A stretch of 19,974 nucleotides of DNA, from the NCBI GenBank assembly GCA_016297695.1, contig JAEDGC010000033.1:1-19974 (forward strand). Direction: 5' to 3'. Numbering within the stretch: the stretch's first letter is position 1; each line of letters opens with the position of its first letter. Source of the stretch: Bacilli bacterium (GTDB lineage Bacteria > Bacillota_I > Bacilli_A > RF39 > UBA660). The notes under the pieces were generated by a model. That model did no database searches, was not told the DNA's origin, and was given only the letters and a program-made list of their open reading frames with translations. Below, in pieces: positions 1 to 6,119 of this stretch. Both the position numbers and the translations under genes were made by a program.

Positions 1-2
1 CT

Positions 3-890
3 CAAAAAAATAAGGTTCGAAGAAGAACAATGGAAACATATTTAAAAAGAAGAAGATATTTTACTGATTTTGAAAATGTTAAATTAAAAGATATGGATGG
101 AAATCTATATCATAAATTCCAACAGGATTTATGGAATAAACCTATTAAATGCTCTACTAGAAATGATGTTCAAAAGTTCTTAAAAATTATTCTTAATTGG
201 GGAATGAAAATGTATGATATAAATCTAATGAAATTTTATAAAAAAATAGAGTTCTTTAAAGACCCTAATGAAATGAAAGAAGAAAAAGATGTTTACACTT
301 TTGATGAATTCCAAAAATATATAACAGGAACTACTAATCTAAATGATAAAGCAATGTTTGAAATGTTATATTATTGTGGATTACGTCGTGGTGAAGCAAG
401 AGGTCTTCAATGGTCTGATATAGATTGGAATAATAAGTTAGTATCTATTACTAAACAAGCTAATAGTGTTAAGGATAGTCAAAAGTATTATGAATTAACT
501 CCACCTAAAACATCTAAAAGTATTAGAACATTACCTCTTACTGAAGTTTTATATAATGATTTAGTAAATTTATACAATGAAAAAAAGAAGTACTATGGCT
601 TCAATGACAAATGGTTTATCTTCGGAGAACACGAACCATTAACCTTCGGAATGATGTCTAGAATTAATGGTAGAATTGCAAAAAATGCAGATATCCGAAG
701 AATAGCACTTCATTGTTTTAGACATAGTTGTGCTTCTTTACTAATAAATACTGGGCAACCTGTAACAACTGTATCAAAATATTTAGGACACGCTAGTACT
801 AAAGAAACATTGGATACCTATGCTCATATGTTTCCTAATAATCTAACTAATGTAAAAAATACCATAGATAATTTAAATCTAGGTATTTAA
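3..890 (+). CDS. Tyrosine recombinase/integrase of element A, 5'-truncated by the window edge
   Basis: This is a site-specific tyrosine recombinase expected to insert and excise element A. The first in-frame ATG is at 30, but the frame stays open to the window edge. The codons from 12 on (KVRRRTMETY) align with KVKFTTLKTY of the integrase at 7135, so the gene begins upstream and about 80 N-terminal residues (the arm-binding domain) lie outside the window. Visible catalytic signatures are GLRRGEARGLQW (first Arg), TPPKTSKS (Lys region), LHCFRHSC (HxxR), YLGHAS (His) and DTYAHMF (nucleophile Tyr). The core-binding region precedes the DPNE motif, which all three integrases here share. It is followed by arm-like repeats and a junction. 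The call is secure; only the N-terminus is unknown. Confidence 0.95.
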   Translation, partial: QKNKVRRRTMETYLKRRRYFTDFENVKLKDMDGNLYHKFQQDLWNKPIKCSTRNDVQKFLKIILNWGMKMYDINLMKFYKKIEFFKDPNEMKEEKDVYTFDEFQKYITGTTNLNDKAMFEMLYYCGLRRGEARGLQWSDIDWNNKLVSITKQANSVKDSQKYYELTPPKTSKSIRTLPLTEVLYNDLVNLYNEKKKYYGFNDKWFIFGEHEPLTFGMMSRINGRIAKNADIRRIALHCFRHSCASLLINTGQPVTTVSKYLGHASTKETLDTYAHMFPNNLTNVKNTIDNLNLGI

Positions 891-914
891 ATAAACTTTA
901 ATAAAAAAATAATT

Positions 915-957
915 TAGTATCTAAAAAATAATATTTGGTATCTAGTGTGGTATCTAG
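915..957 (+). repeat. Candidate arm-type integrase sites, right end of element A
   Basis: Three direct copies of a TAGTATCTA/GGTATCTAG motif begin at about 915, 937 and 949; the last two are 12 bp apart. They lie just after the integrase stop and before the junction, where lambda- and Tn916-type integrases bind arm sites. The other two elements have 11-12 bp spaced repeats of different sequence at the same place. The role is inferred. Confidence 0.55.
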
Positions 958-982
958 ATAAATCCAAAATAGTTAAAAATCC

Positions 983-1028
983 CTTATAAACAAAAGTATT
1001 CCCCTCTCTCGAGGGGAATTTCAGGGGG
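983..1028 (+). other. Junction A/B: candidate attachment site
   Basis: CTTATAAACAAA (983-994) is followed by a perfect 9-bp inverted repeat (998-1006 and 1011-1019, loop TCTC) and then TTTCAGGGGG ending at 1028. The same three-part arrangement recurs at 8301-8345 and 19745-19799, each time behind an integrase gene. It is best explained as the attachment site between adjacent integrated elements. Whether the crossover is in CTTATAAAYAAA or in TTCAGGGGG cannot be told from this window. Confidence 0.55.
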
Positions 1029-1143
1029 CAAAATTCAATTAGTATATTTTTAAATCAAATTTGATTAAATCCTTTATTTTAAAGAAAAAATCATTTATTA
1101 ATAATTAAATAAATTTAATAATAATTAGTCTATTTTAATAATT

Positions 1144-1166
1144 TAGTACCTAAATGGGTACCTAAA
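1144..1166 (+). repeat. Candidate arm sites, left end of element B
   Basis: TAGTACCTAAA (1144) and GGGTACCTAAA (1156) are 12 bp apart and match in sequence and spacing the pair at 8254-8275 behind this element's integrase. Sharing between the two ends of B, but not with A or C, suggests binding by B's own integrase. Apart from the junction and this pair, the stretch 891-1193 is AT-rich with no gene seen. Confidence 0.6.
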
Positions 1167-1193
1167 ATTACTACTTCAAAGAAAGGAAAAAGT

Positions 1194-1547
1194 ATGAAAA
1201 TTAATTATATTAAAAAAGGCGATTATTTAATATCAGAATTAGATATTACTACATCTATCACAAATAGTATCAATAGATATGGATTATTAAGACTAAATTA
1301 TATTAAAAAAAATAAAAAACAATTATATAGAAACTTACTAATGAATAATCAACTTACTGACTATCTTTCTTCGGTAAGTAATGAATGTGATATAAAATTT
1401 GAAACTATGATGAATAACTACAAGAAAAAAGATAGAAGACTATCTGAAAAAAATAAAATGAATAATCAAATGGAATGGGTTAAACTTATGAATAATTATA
1501 AAAATGTTATTGATGAAGTTATATTGAAAGAAGATATTTATATATGA
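1194..1547 (+). CDS. tnpV: TnpV-like transposon protein
   Basis: This 117-residue protein matches my memory of the TnpV family found in Tn4451-like and other Firmicute transposons. Signs are a short N-terminal strand region, then YGLLRLNYIKKNKKQLY, LMNNQLTDYL, the QMEWVKLMNNYKN motif and an ending VILKEDIYI where the family has a hydrophobic VxxELIY-like end. TnpV proteins have been proposed to be excisionase-like DNA-binding accessories; the biochemical role is not settled. An AGAAAGGAAA ribosome site precedes the ATG by a normal distance. The gene overlaps the next one by 4 bp (ATGA), so the two are translationally coupled. Its place at the element's left end, away from the integrase, suits an accessory acting on that end. 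Confidence 0.75.
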   Translation: MKINYIKKGDYLISELDITTSITNSINRYGLLRLNYIKKNKKQLYRNLLMNNQLTDYLSSVSNECDIKFETMMNNYKKKDRRLSEKNKMNNQMEWVKLMNNYKNVIDEVILKEDIYI

Positions 1548-1864
1548 TTTTAAATGGCAAAGATGTATCAGATGATGAATTCTTTAACAGAATTGTTCCA
1601 ATAGATAATAATTTTAAAAATTATATGATAAGTTTTATTATTCCAGAAGTTGTTGCGTTTTATTTAAAAGATTGTTTTTATAAAGATTGTTTATGTGATT
1701 CCCCTCTATATAACCATATTAATTCTACCTTTGATATGCTATGCTGTTATCAAGAATCAATCAATGATATGATACCAAAAATAAAAGAGATACTTTTAAT
1801 AAAATATAATTTAATAATTAAGAATGATAATCCATTAATTTTTGAAAAAAATAATAAGCATTAG
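1544..1864 (+). CDS. Hypothetical protein coupled to TnpV
   Basis: I do not recognise this 106-residue protein. It starts within the tnpV stop codon (ATGA overlap), so it is expressed with it. It is acidic at the start (NGKDVSDDEFF), has a central stretch with four Cys in CFYKDCLCDSPLY and DMLCCYQ (possible metal site, not a clear zinc-finger spacing), and ends in a basic/hydrophobic segment NLIIKNDNPLIFEK. No membrane segment or signal peptide is evident. It ends inside the bidirectional terminator. The tight coupling suggests a partner or modulator of TnpV, which is inference only. Confidence 0.7.
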   Translation: MILNGKDVSDDEFFNRIVPIDNNFKNYMISFIIPEVVAFYLKDCFYKDCLCDSPLYNHINSTFDMLCCYQESINDMIPKIKEILLIKYNLIIKNDNPLIFEKNNKH

Positions 1865-1884
1865 TGAAAAATCTAATGCTTATT
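1853..1884. terminator. Bidirectional intrinsic terminator
   Basis: A perfect 11-bp stem (AATAAGCATTA / TAATGCTTATT) with a 10-nt loop has a T-rich tail on the plus strand and a long T run on the minus strand (complement of GAAAAAAATAAT). It separates the tnpV pair from the converging leftward operon that ends at 2003. Confidence 0.85.
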
Positions 1885-2002
1885 TTATTAAATTTATTGT
1901 CTTAGCCAGCCCTGAATTTGTCCTCCCAGCAAATTCAATATGGGAAAATCCCAATCCCTTTAAAACTAAAAATATCATTAACAATATCAAAATAAAACAA
2001 AA

Positions 2003-2755
2003 CTATTTTCTTTTTTTAGTTAATACTGATTCTTTAATTATTTCATGCTTTTCAATTATACCTTTTTCTAATAGGTAATTATATAAATGAGGTTTATTAT
2101 AAATAACTAATTCTGTTGTAGTAAAACCATTGTCTTTATTTTCTTGTAATCCATCATAATATACTTGAAATAGTTCTTGTCTTAAAATTGGATCTAAAGA
2201 AGCAATCGCTTTTTCTCCTAATTTTGCAACAAGTAGAGGAATTTCAAGCCATTTTAATTTAAATATCAGGTTATCATTTGGATTTATATTTAAAATTTTA
2301 TTTTTCATTTCAGATTCTTTACTTTGTCTTATATATTTTTCATTATTATAATTATCTAAACTTAATGCTTGCATTTTATTTATTATAATTTCATCTAAGT
2401 CATTAATTGCCGTATTAAAATCTTGCTCATATTCAAAAAGCCATACATTATCATTATGTTTAATTCCATAAAATTTTTGAGTACTTAGAAAAATACCAAA
2501 TTGCCCATAATCAGCAAAAAATTTTTCATCTGTATGTTTATAACTAAAATCTATCCATTCTTGTATACTATGAGCATTTTCTATCATTGAATCCTTTTCA
2601 GTTATAATATAATCAGTTAATTTACAATTTTCCAATTTAATATCTCTTATATTTTCTAAGTCTGCTGTACTGCTTACGAATATAAAACCCATTTGTTCTA
2701 ATTCTTTTTTACTATAAAATATCCCATCATATTTATAAGTTATAAATTTCTCCAA
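2003..2755 (-). CDS. Hypothetical protein with basic C-terminal tail (last gene of leftward operon)
   Basis: This is an unrecognised soluble protein of 250 residues. It starts at a TTG (MEKFITYKY); AGGAAG lies about nine bases upstream, overlapping the stop of the previous gene (11-bp gap), and no ATG is available before residue 22. The first 130 residues are mixed, with aromatic-rich segments such as YGQFGIFL and NVWLFEYEQDF. The second half is helical (LKWLEIPLLVAKLGEKAIASL). The protein ends in SVLTKKRK, nearly identical to the tails of two upstream genes. The codons of this tail match the 4014-4979 gene over about 20 bp at DNA level, pointing to shared ancestry of the tail. Function unknown; the tail could be a localisation, export or partner-binding signal. 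Confidence 0.75.
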   Translation of the reverse strand: MEKFITYKYDGIFYSKKELEQMGFIFVSSTADLENIRDIKLENCKLTDYIITEKDSMIENAHSIQEWIDFSYKHTDEKFFADYGQFGIFLSTQKFYGIKHNDNVWLFEYEQDFNTAINDLDEIIINKMQALSLDNYNNEKYIRQSKESEMKNKILNINPNDNLIFKLKWLEIPLLVAKLGEKAIASLDPILRQELFQVYYDGLQENKDNGFTTTELVIYNKPHLYNYLLEKGIIEKHEIIKESVLTKKRK

Positions 2756-2766
2756 AGTTAATCTTC

Positions 2767-3315
2767 CTACTTTCTTGTTTTCTTTAATACAGGTTCTTGT
2801 TCTATTTTTGATGTTTTTCTTAATTCTTGTAATATCATTTTTTCCGCATCAGATAAGCAATAATTTTCTATAAAACCATCTTCTCCAACTTTTTCCCAAT
2901 CTTCAAAAATATTAAACTTTGGTCTTTCTACCAACAGTTCTTGTTTTAAACCATATTTTTCTGCCAAATCCTTATAATATTTACTTCTAGAAACTATTTT
3001 TCCATCAACTTTAATAAGATTAATTGTCTTTAATACTTCATCTGAATCTAATGCCTTAAAATAGTTTAGTGGATATAGCATAATCTCAGTCATTGCTAAA
3101 ACATCTAATCCTAAATTAGAATTTAATACTAAATATCCATTTCCATATTCATCACATGAATAAAAAAATATATCTCTATCACTTTCCTTAAAATAACCTG
3201 TTCCTGTATGACCAAATTCATCTAGTTTTTTATTTAATTCTTTTTCAAAATTTTTAGCACTATCATAAGTCAAAATTTTACTACCTGTACTTACATAGCT
3301 TTTTATTAAAGCCAT
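2767..3315 (-). CDS. Hypothetical protein with basic C-terminal tail
   Basis: This is an unrecognised 182-residue protein. The N-terminal part (MALIKSYVSTGSKILTYDS) is followed by a segment rich in Tyr, Asp and Gly (TGTGYFKESDRDIFFYSCD). The C-terminus EQEPVLKKTRK belongs to the tail family seen in the neighbouring genes and shares IEQxPV with the 3356-4027 protein. The ATG at 3315 has only a weak GAGAAG upstream. It lies inside the last codons of a 12-residue reading frame that does have a strong GGAGG, so translation probably depends on coupling (see 3306-3344). A frameshift in an originally longer N-terminus is an alternative. No transmembrane segment is apparent. Confidence 0.75.
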   Translation of the reverse strand: MALIKSYVSTGSKILTYDSAKNFEKELNKKLDEFGHTGTGYFKESDRDIFFYSCDEYGNGYLVLNSNLGLDVLAMTEIMLYPLNYFKALDSDEVLKTINLIKVDGKIVSRSKYYKDLAEKYGLKQELLVERPKFNIFEDWEKVGEDGFIENYCLSDAEKMILQELRKTSKIEQEPVLKKTRK

Positions 3316-3344
3316 AATAGCTGCTTCTCATAACATACTGCCAT
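3306..3344 (-). CDS. Possible 12-codon leader peptide coupling two genes
   Basis: On the minus strand a GGAGG (3356-3352) overlapping the upstream gene's TAG stop is seven bases before an ATG at 3344. That frame reads MAVCYEKQLLWL and stops at TAA (3306), overlapping the ATG of the next gene at 3315 by one frame. The strong site serving only this tiny frame suggests a translational-coupling leader, or a relic of a frameshifted start. Confidence 0.4.
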   Translation of the reverse strand: MAVCYEKQLLWL

Positions 3345-3355
3345 AATTAATCCTC

Positions 3356-4027
3356 CTAATTATTTATAGTTAATTTCTTAACTGGTGCTTGTTCTATTTC
3401 AACATCAACTGCACTTGTGCCAACATGAAAATCTTTAGCAGCATCACGACCTCTTGCCTGTTCACTAGCATTTTGTTTACATTTACTTCTTATACTCTGA
3501 TTCAATTTTTCCATTTCACTTGATGATACAGGTATTCTTGAAACAGGTTCTGTTCTTGATACTGCAGGATAACGTTTTAATTCAACTTTTTTAAAATTAT
3601 TAAAAGATAATGTAGATATTTCACTATCATATATTTCTTTATTATTAATATATTTATTAATACTTTCTATATAATATTTTAAAGACTTAATATTGAAATT
3701 ATATTCCTTATCTTTATCTAATTTTTCTCTAGTATTTATTGATGCATTTAACCATTTTAAAGATAAATGTTCCAATTTATCTTCTATTTCTTTTCTCATT
3801 TCTTCTAATTCTTGGGTAGATAAATCTTTAACCATATCATAATCTAATATAAAATCTTTATCTGAAAAATATTGAACGGATTCTTTATCTTTCAATCTTA
3901 ATAATTTAAATTTTATTGAATAATATACATCCCATTGTATTACACTACAAGTGTTTTGAGGTAATACTCCAATAAAATCAATATCTTCTCTTTCAATATA
4001 GCATATATCGTTTCTAATTATTTTCAT
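3356..4027 (-). CDS. Hypothetical protein with PVKKLTINN tail
   Basis: This is an unrecognised 223-residue protein. The N-terminal half (MKIIRNDICYIERED...) is followed by a long, charged, probably helical or coiled-coil region (EEMRKEIEDKLEHLSLKW and KYYIESINKYINNKE). A low-complexity C-terminal third is rich in Ser, Pro and charged residues (EPVSRIPVSSSEME, ARGRDAAKDF) and looks disordered. It ends IEQAPVKKLTINN, a diverged version of the tail in its neighbours. Its ATG overlaps the end of the upstream gene by 14 bp, with GCAGG as a weak ribosome site, so it is co-translated. Function unknown; a flexible linker ahead of a short terminal motif fits a tethering or delivery tag. Confidence 0.75.
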   Translation of the reverse strand: MKIIRNDICYIEREDIDFIGVLPQNTCSVIQWDVYYSIKFKLLRLKDKESVQYFSDKDFILDYDMVKDLSTQELEEMRKEIEDKLEHLSLKWLNASINTREKLDKDKEYNFNIKSLKYYIESINKYINNKEIYDSEISTLSFNNFKKVELKRYPAVSRTEPVSRIPVSSSEMEKLNQSIRSKCKQNASEQARGRDAAKDFHVGTSAVDVEIEQAPVKKLTINN

Positions 4028-4979
4028 TTGATACCTGCTTTCTTTTTTTAGTTAATACTGGCCCACTTTCTTCATGGTGAATATATCCTAAACAATCTTC
4101 AACAGGTTTTTCACTACTTTCAACTCTGCAGCTCATATTTTGACAAGTTCTACAATCTTTAGTTATGTTATCTTTTGTTTTCATTTCATAGAATTTTAAA
4201 ACTACATTTTCTAAAAAGCTTATATAATTTTCCTGATTAGCGGCATATTTTTTTAATATTTTAGCTAGTTCGATTATATGTTTTCCAATTAATTCTTCAT
4301 CTTGATTTTGAGTACTCCACATAACAGATGTGAAACCTTTAGCTTTTACAATATATCCATTATTATCAAATGTAACTTTTGTATCTCCGCAAGAAAACGT
4401 TTGAAAATTTTTAGAGTCATCTGTACATACATCTTCAATTACAAGGCCTGATGGAGTAATCATTTTTTCTTGTTGTAATAAATAATCATCAACTAATTTA
4501 TTCATTTTATCTTTGTATTCTTCACTATATTTATTAATTATTTCATCAGCATCTGGAATAAGAATTAATCTAGTATATGTTCCTTGCACTGGTGAACTTA
4601 TTAATCCACCCAAATAAGCATTATTAAGACATGATGACATATCTAGATAATCTCCTTCTATTTGTCTTACAACTGGCATATCAAATAAATCATGATATTC
4701 TTCAATTCTATAAAAATCAATTAATCTATATCCTAAATTTACGGAATCAAATTTAATTATACCTTTTTTTAATAACGTAGATAAAAATAGTCTTATAAAA
4801 TCATATTCACTAAAAGATTTTCTCAAAGTTGATAATCTACCAGTTCTATATGTATCAAATAATTCTTTAAATGTCTTTCCATTATCACTTTCGTCATTTT
4901 TAATATTACATAATCCTTCTAGACTATCTCTTGTTTTTTCTTTTACTTCTTCAACAGTAGTATTACTATTTATTTTCAT
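4014..4979 (-). CDS. Hypothetical protein with Cys cluster and basic tail (first gene of leftward operon)
   Basis: This is an unrecognised 321-residue protein and the first of the four-gene leftward operon, with a strong GGGAGG site upstream of the ATG and its own sigma-A-like promoter. Residues 35-110 look helical (FKELFDTYRTGRLSTLRKSF). A segment around 110-140 holds conserved-looking Gly/Pro residues (LGGLISSPVQGTYTRL). Near the end, C276, C279, C284 and C296 (CRTCQNMSC, then DCLGY) form a four-Cys cluster of the kind that binds zinc. The tail GPVLTKKRK (residues 306-314) is followed by a short QVSNENN extension. No catalytic motif is evident. The shared tail suggests that all four proteins go to the same place or partner; the place is unknown. 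Confidence 0.75.
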   Translation of the reverse strand: MKINSNTTVEEVKEKTRDSLEGLCNIKNDESDNGKTFKELFDTYRTGRLSTLRKSFSEYDFIRLFLSTLLKKGIIKFDSVNLGYRLIDFYRIEEYHDLFDMPVVRQIEGDYLDMSSCLNNAYLGGLISSPVQGTYTRLILIPDADEIINKYSEEYKDKMNKLVDDYLLQQEKMITPSGLVIEDVCTDDSKNFQTFSCGDTKVTFDNNGYIVKAKGFTSVMWSTQNQDEELIGKHIIELAKILKKYAANQENYISFLENVVLKFYEMKTKDNITKDCRTCQNMSCRVESSEKPVEDCLGYIHHEESGPVLTKKRKQVSNENN

Positions 4980-5016
4980 TTTTATAACCTCCCTGAAAAA
5001 TTTTTTTCTACAATAT

Positions 5017-5047
5017 ATTATAACACATAGAATTTACTTTTTATCAA
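5017..5047 (-). promoter_or_regulatory. Promoter of the four-gene leftward operon
   Basis: Reading leftward, TTGATA (5047-5042) and TATAAT (5022-5017) are separated by 19 bp, with TGT just before the -10 (extended -10), which compensates for the long spacer. It lies about 40 bp upstream of the GGGAGG ribosome site of the 321-residue gene. Confidence 0.6.
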
Positions 5048-5112
5048 TTAAATGACGGCAATGACGATAAAATTAGACACACCATATCTATACTTAATCT
5101 GTCATAGTGTCA

Positions 5113-5643
5113 TTAATCTTTATTAAACATCTCTTCTAAATGCTTAATATGTTCTTCTAATCCTTTTATTTCTTGATTATTATTATCTTTATATTTTATT
5201 AATTCTTCTAAAATAAATTTTTGTTCACTCTTATTTTTACTCTTAAATGAATCAAGTACTGAAAAATCTGATTTATCTAATAACTCTTTTAATGAAATTT
5301 TAAATAATAAACTATTCTTATTATTATTTAGCATATTTTCTAAAAATATTGGATTTTTCCTATTTTCATTAGGTAATACAACTATTTCATTTAAATCTTT
5401 TTCTAAAATTAAATCAATATCATTCTTAGTATAACCTGAAAGTACTAGAAGTTCAGATAATTCTAGATTGAGTACAAAAGCTAATTTCTTTAATGAAAGT
5501 GCATTAGGTTTCTTTCTTGAGCCATTCTCTATTTTAGCAATTGTATTATTATCAATACCAGTTTGTCTTGATAATTCTCTTTGTGAAATGTCTTTTTTGA
5601 TACGAGCATTTTTTATTATTTCAGATAGTGTTTTATTATTCAC
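5113..5643 (-). CDS. Xre-family helix-turn-helix repressor (element B master regulator)
   Basis: This 176-residue protein is a DNA-binding repressor. Residues 5-65 form a classical Xre/Cro HTH: IIKNARIKKDISQRELSR, TGIDNNTIAKIENGSR, then LSLKKLAFVLNLELSELL. The rest is charged and helical, ending with a coiled-coil-like EIKGLEEHIKHLEEMF segment probably used for dimerisation. The start is a GTG at 5643 with GAGGTG upstream. It is transcribed away from the HTH/ATPase/integrase operon, and a 21-bp palindrome lies in the shared intergenic region. By analogy with ICE and satellite repressors it probably keeps excision and replication off. No metallopeptidase-type antirepressor is found beside it. 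Confidence 0.88.
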   Translation of the reverse strand: MNNKTLSEIIKNARIKKDISQRELSRQTGIDNNTIAKIENGSRKKPNALSLKKLAFVLNLELSELLVLSGYTKNDIDLILEKDLNEIVVLPNENRKNPIFLENMLNNNKNSLLFKISLKELLDKSDFSVLDSFKSKNKSEQKFILEELIKYKDNNNQEIKGLEEHIKHLEEMFNKD

Positions 5644-5731
5644 ACTATTTCACCTCACTTAAATATAAATACATTTTATCATACTTTTAATAAAATATAA
5701 ATATTTTTGTGAGTTTTGATTACAAAATGTA

Positions 5732-5761
5732 TTGACTTTAATCTAAATTGTGTGTTATTAT
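5732..5761 (+). promoter_or_regulatory. Promoter of the HTH-ATPase-integrase operon
   Basis: TTGACT (5732-5737) and TATTAT (5756-5761) are 18 bp apart, with TGT immediately before the -10. The operator palindrome starts four bases downstream, so a repressor bound there would block initiation. The leader to the first gene at 5871 is about 100 nt and contains an imperfect hairpin (GATGTTTAT / ATAAGCATC, near 5821-5846). Confidence 0.6.
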
Positions 5762-5764
5762 TTA

Positions 5765-5785
5765 ATTGTGAGTGATACTCACAAT
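5765..5785. promoter_or_regulatory. Palindromic operator, probably for the Xre repressor
   Basis: Perfect 9-bp arms ATTGTGAGT and ACTCACAAT are separated by GAT. A degenerate copy, TTTTGTGAGT...ATTACAAAA, lies at about 5704-5727 on the other side of the -35. Two sites flanking the promoter between divergent genes are the usual arrangement for an Xre-type switch. The binding protein is inferred. Confidence 0.65.
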
Positions 5786-5870
5786 ATATGTTTCCTTATA
5801 TCATTGGCTGCGTTTACATTGATGTTTATATATTCATAAGCATCATAGTTTAATCGAAAGGAGGATAAAA

Positions 5871-6107
5871 ATGACTGCCAAGGAAACTTTAAAGTTAATA
5901 TCTAAACAATGGTGTGATATTAACGATTTAATGAAAATTACTGGTATAGGTAAAAATAATGCTATTAAGCTTAGAAATCAAATTAAGCAGGAATTATTAG
6001 ATAAAGGATATACCTTACCAAGTAATAAATTGCCAATGATTGAAGTTGTTAACAAACTAAAGATTAATATTAGTTATTTAGAAAAAATGGCAAAAGAAAA
6101 CAACTAG
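5871..6107 (+). CDS. Small HTH protein, possible excisionase or replication accessory
   Basis: This 78-residue protein is clearly homologous to the 92-residue protein at 17530-17808 in element C. Both share (K)ETL..ISKQWC, a helix-turn-helix-like GKNN/GKNT..LK segment, a LPSNKLPM / LPTNLLPM motif and a final V..LKINISYLEK / LKLNIPYLKR block. In both elements it is the first gene of an operon whose later gene is a replicative-type helicase, so it may be an origin-binding, loader or excisionase-like protein. It has some likeness in size and position to DUF3173 proteins of streptococcal ICEs, but I am not certain of membership. The ribosome site AAAGGAGG is strong; the next gene follows after 12 bp. 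Confidence 0.75.
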   Translation: MTAKETLKLISKQWCDINDLMKITGIGKNNAIKLRNQIKQELLDKGYTLPSNKLPMIEVVNKLKINISYLEKMAKENN

Positions 6108-6119
6108 AAAGGAAATAAT

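Noticed and set aside
983..1028. Junction hairpins as ordinary terminators of the integrase genes
   Set aside because: The stems are followed by TTCAGGGGG, not a T run, and the flanking motifs are conserved; a terminator role is not excluded but does not explain the conservation.
1842..2078. A plus-strand frame between the TnpV pair and the leftward operon
   Set aside because: It runs through the bidirectional terminator and into the opposite-strand gene, with no ribosome site.
4985..5005. TTTTTCAGGGAGG on the minus strand as an extra attachment core
   Set aside because: It resembles TTTCAGGGGG, but it is the ribosome site of the 321-residue gene and lacks the neighbouring CTTATAAAYAAA and inverted repeat.
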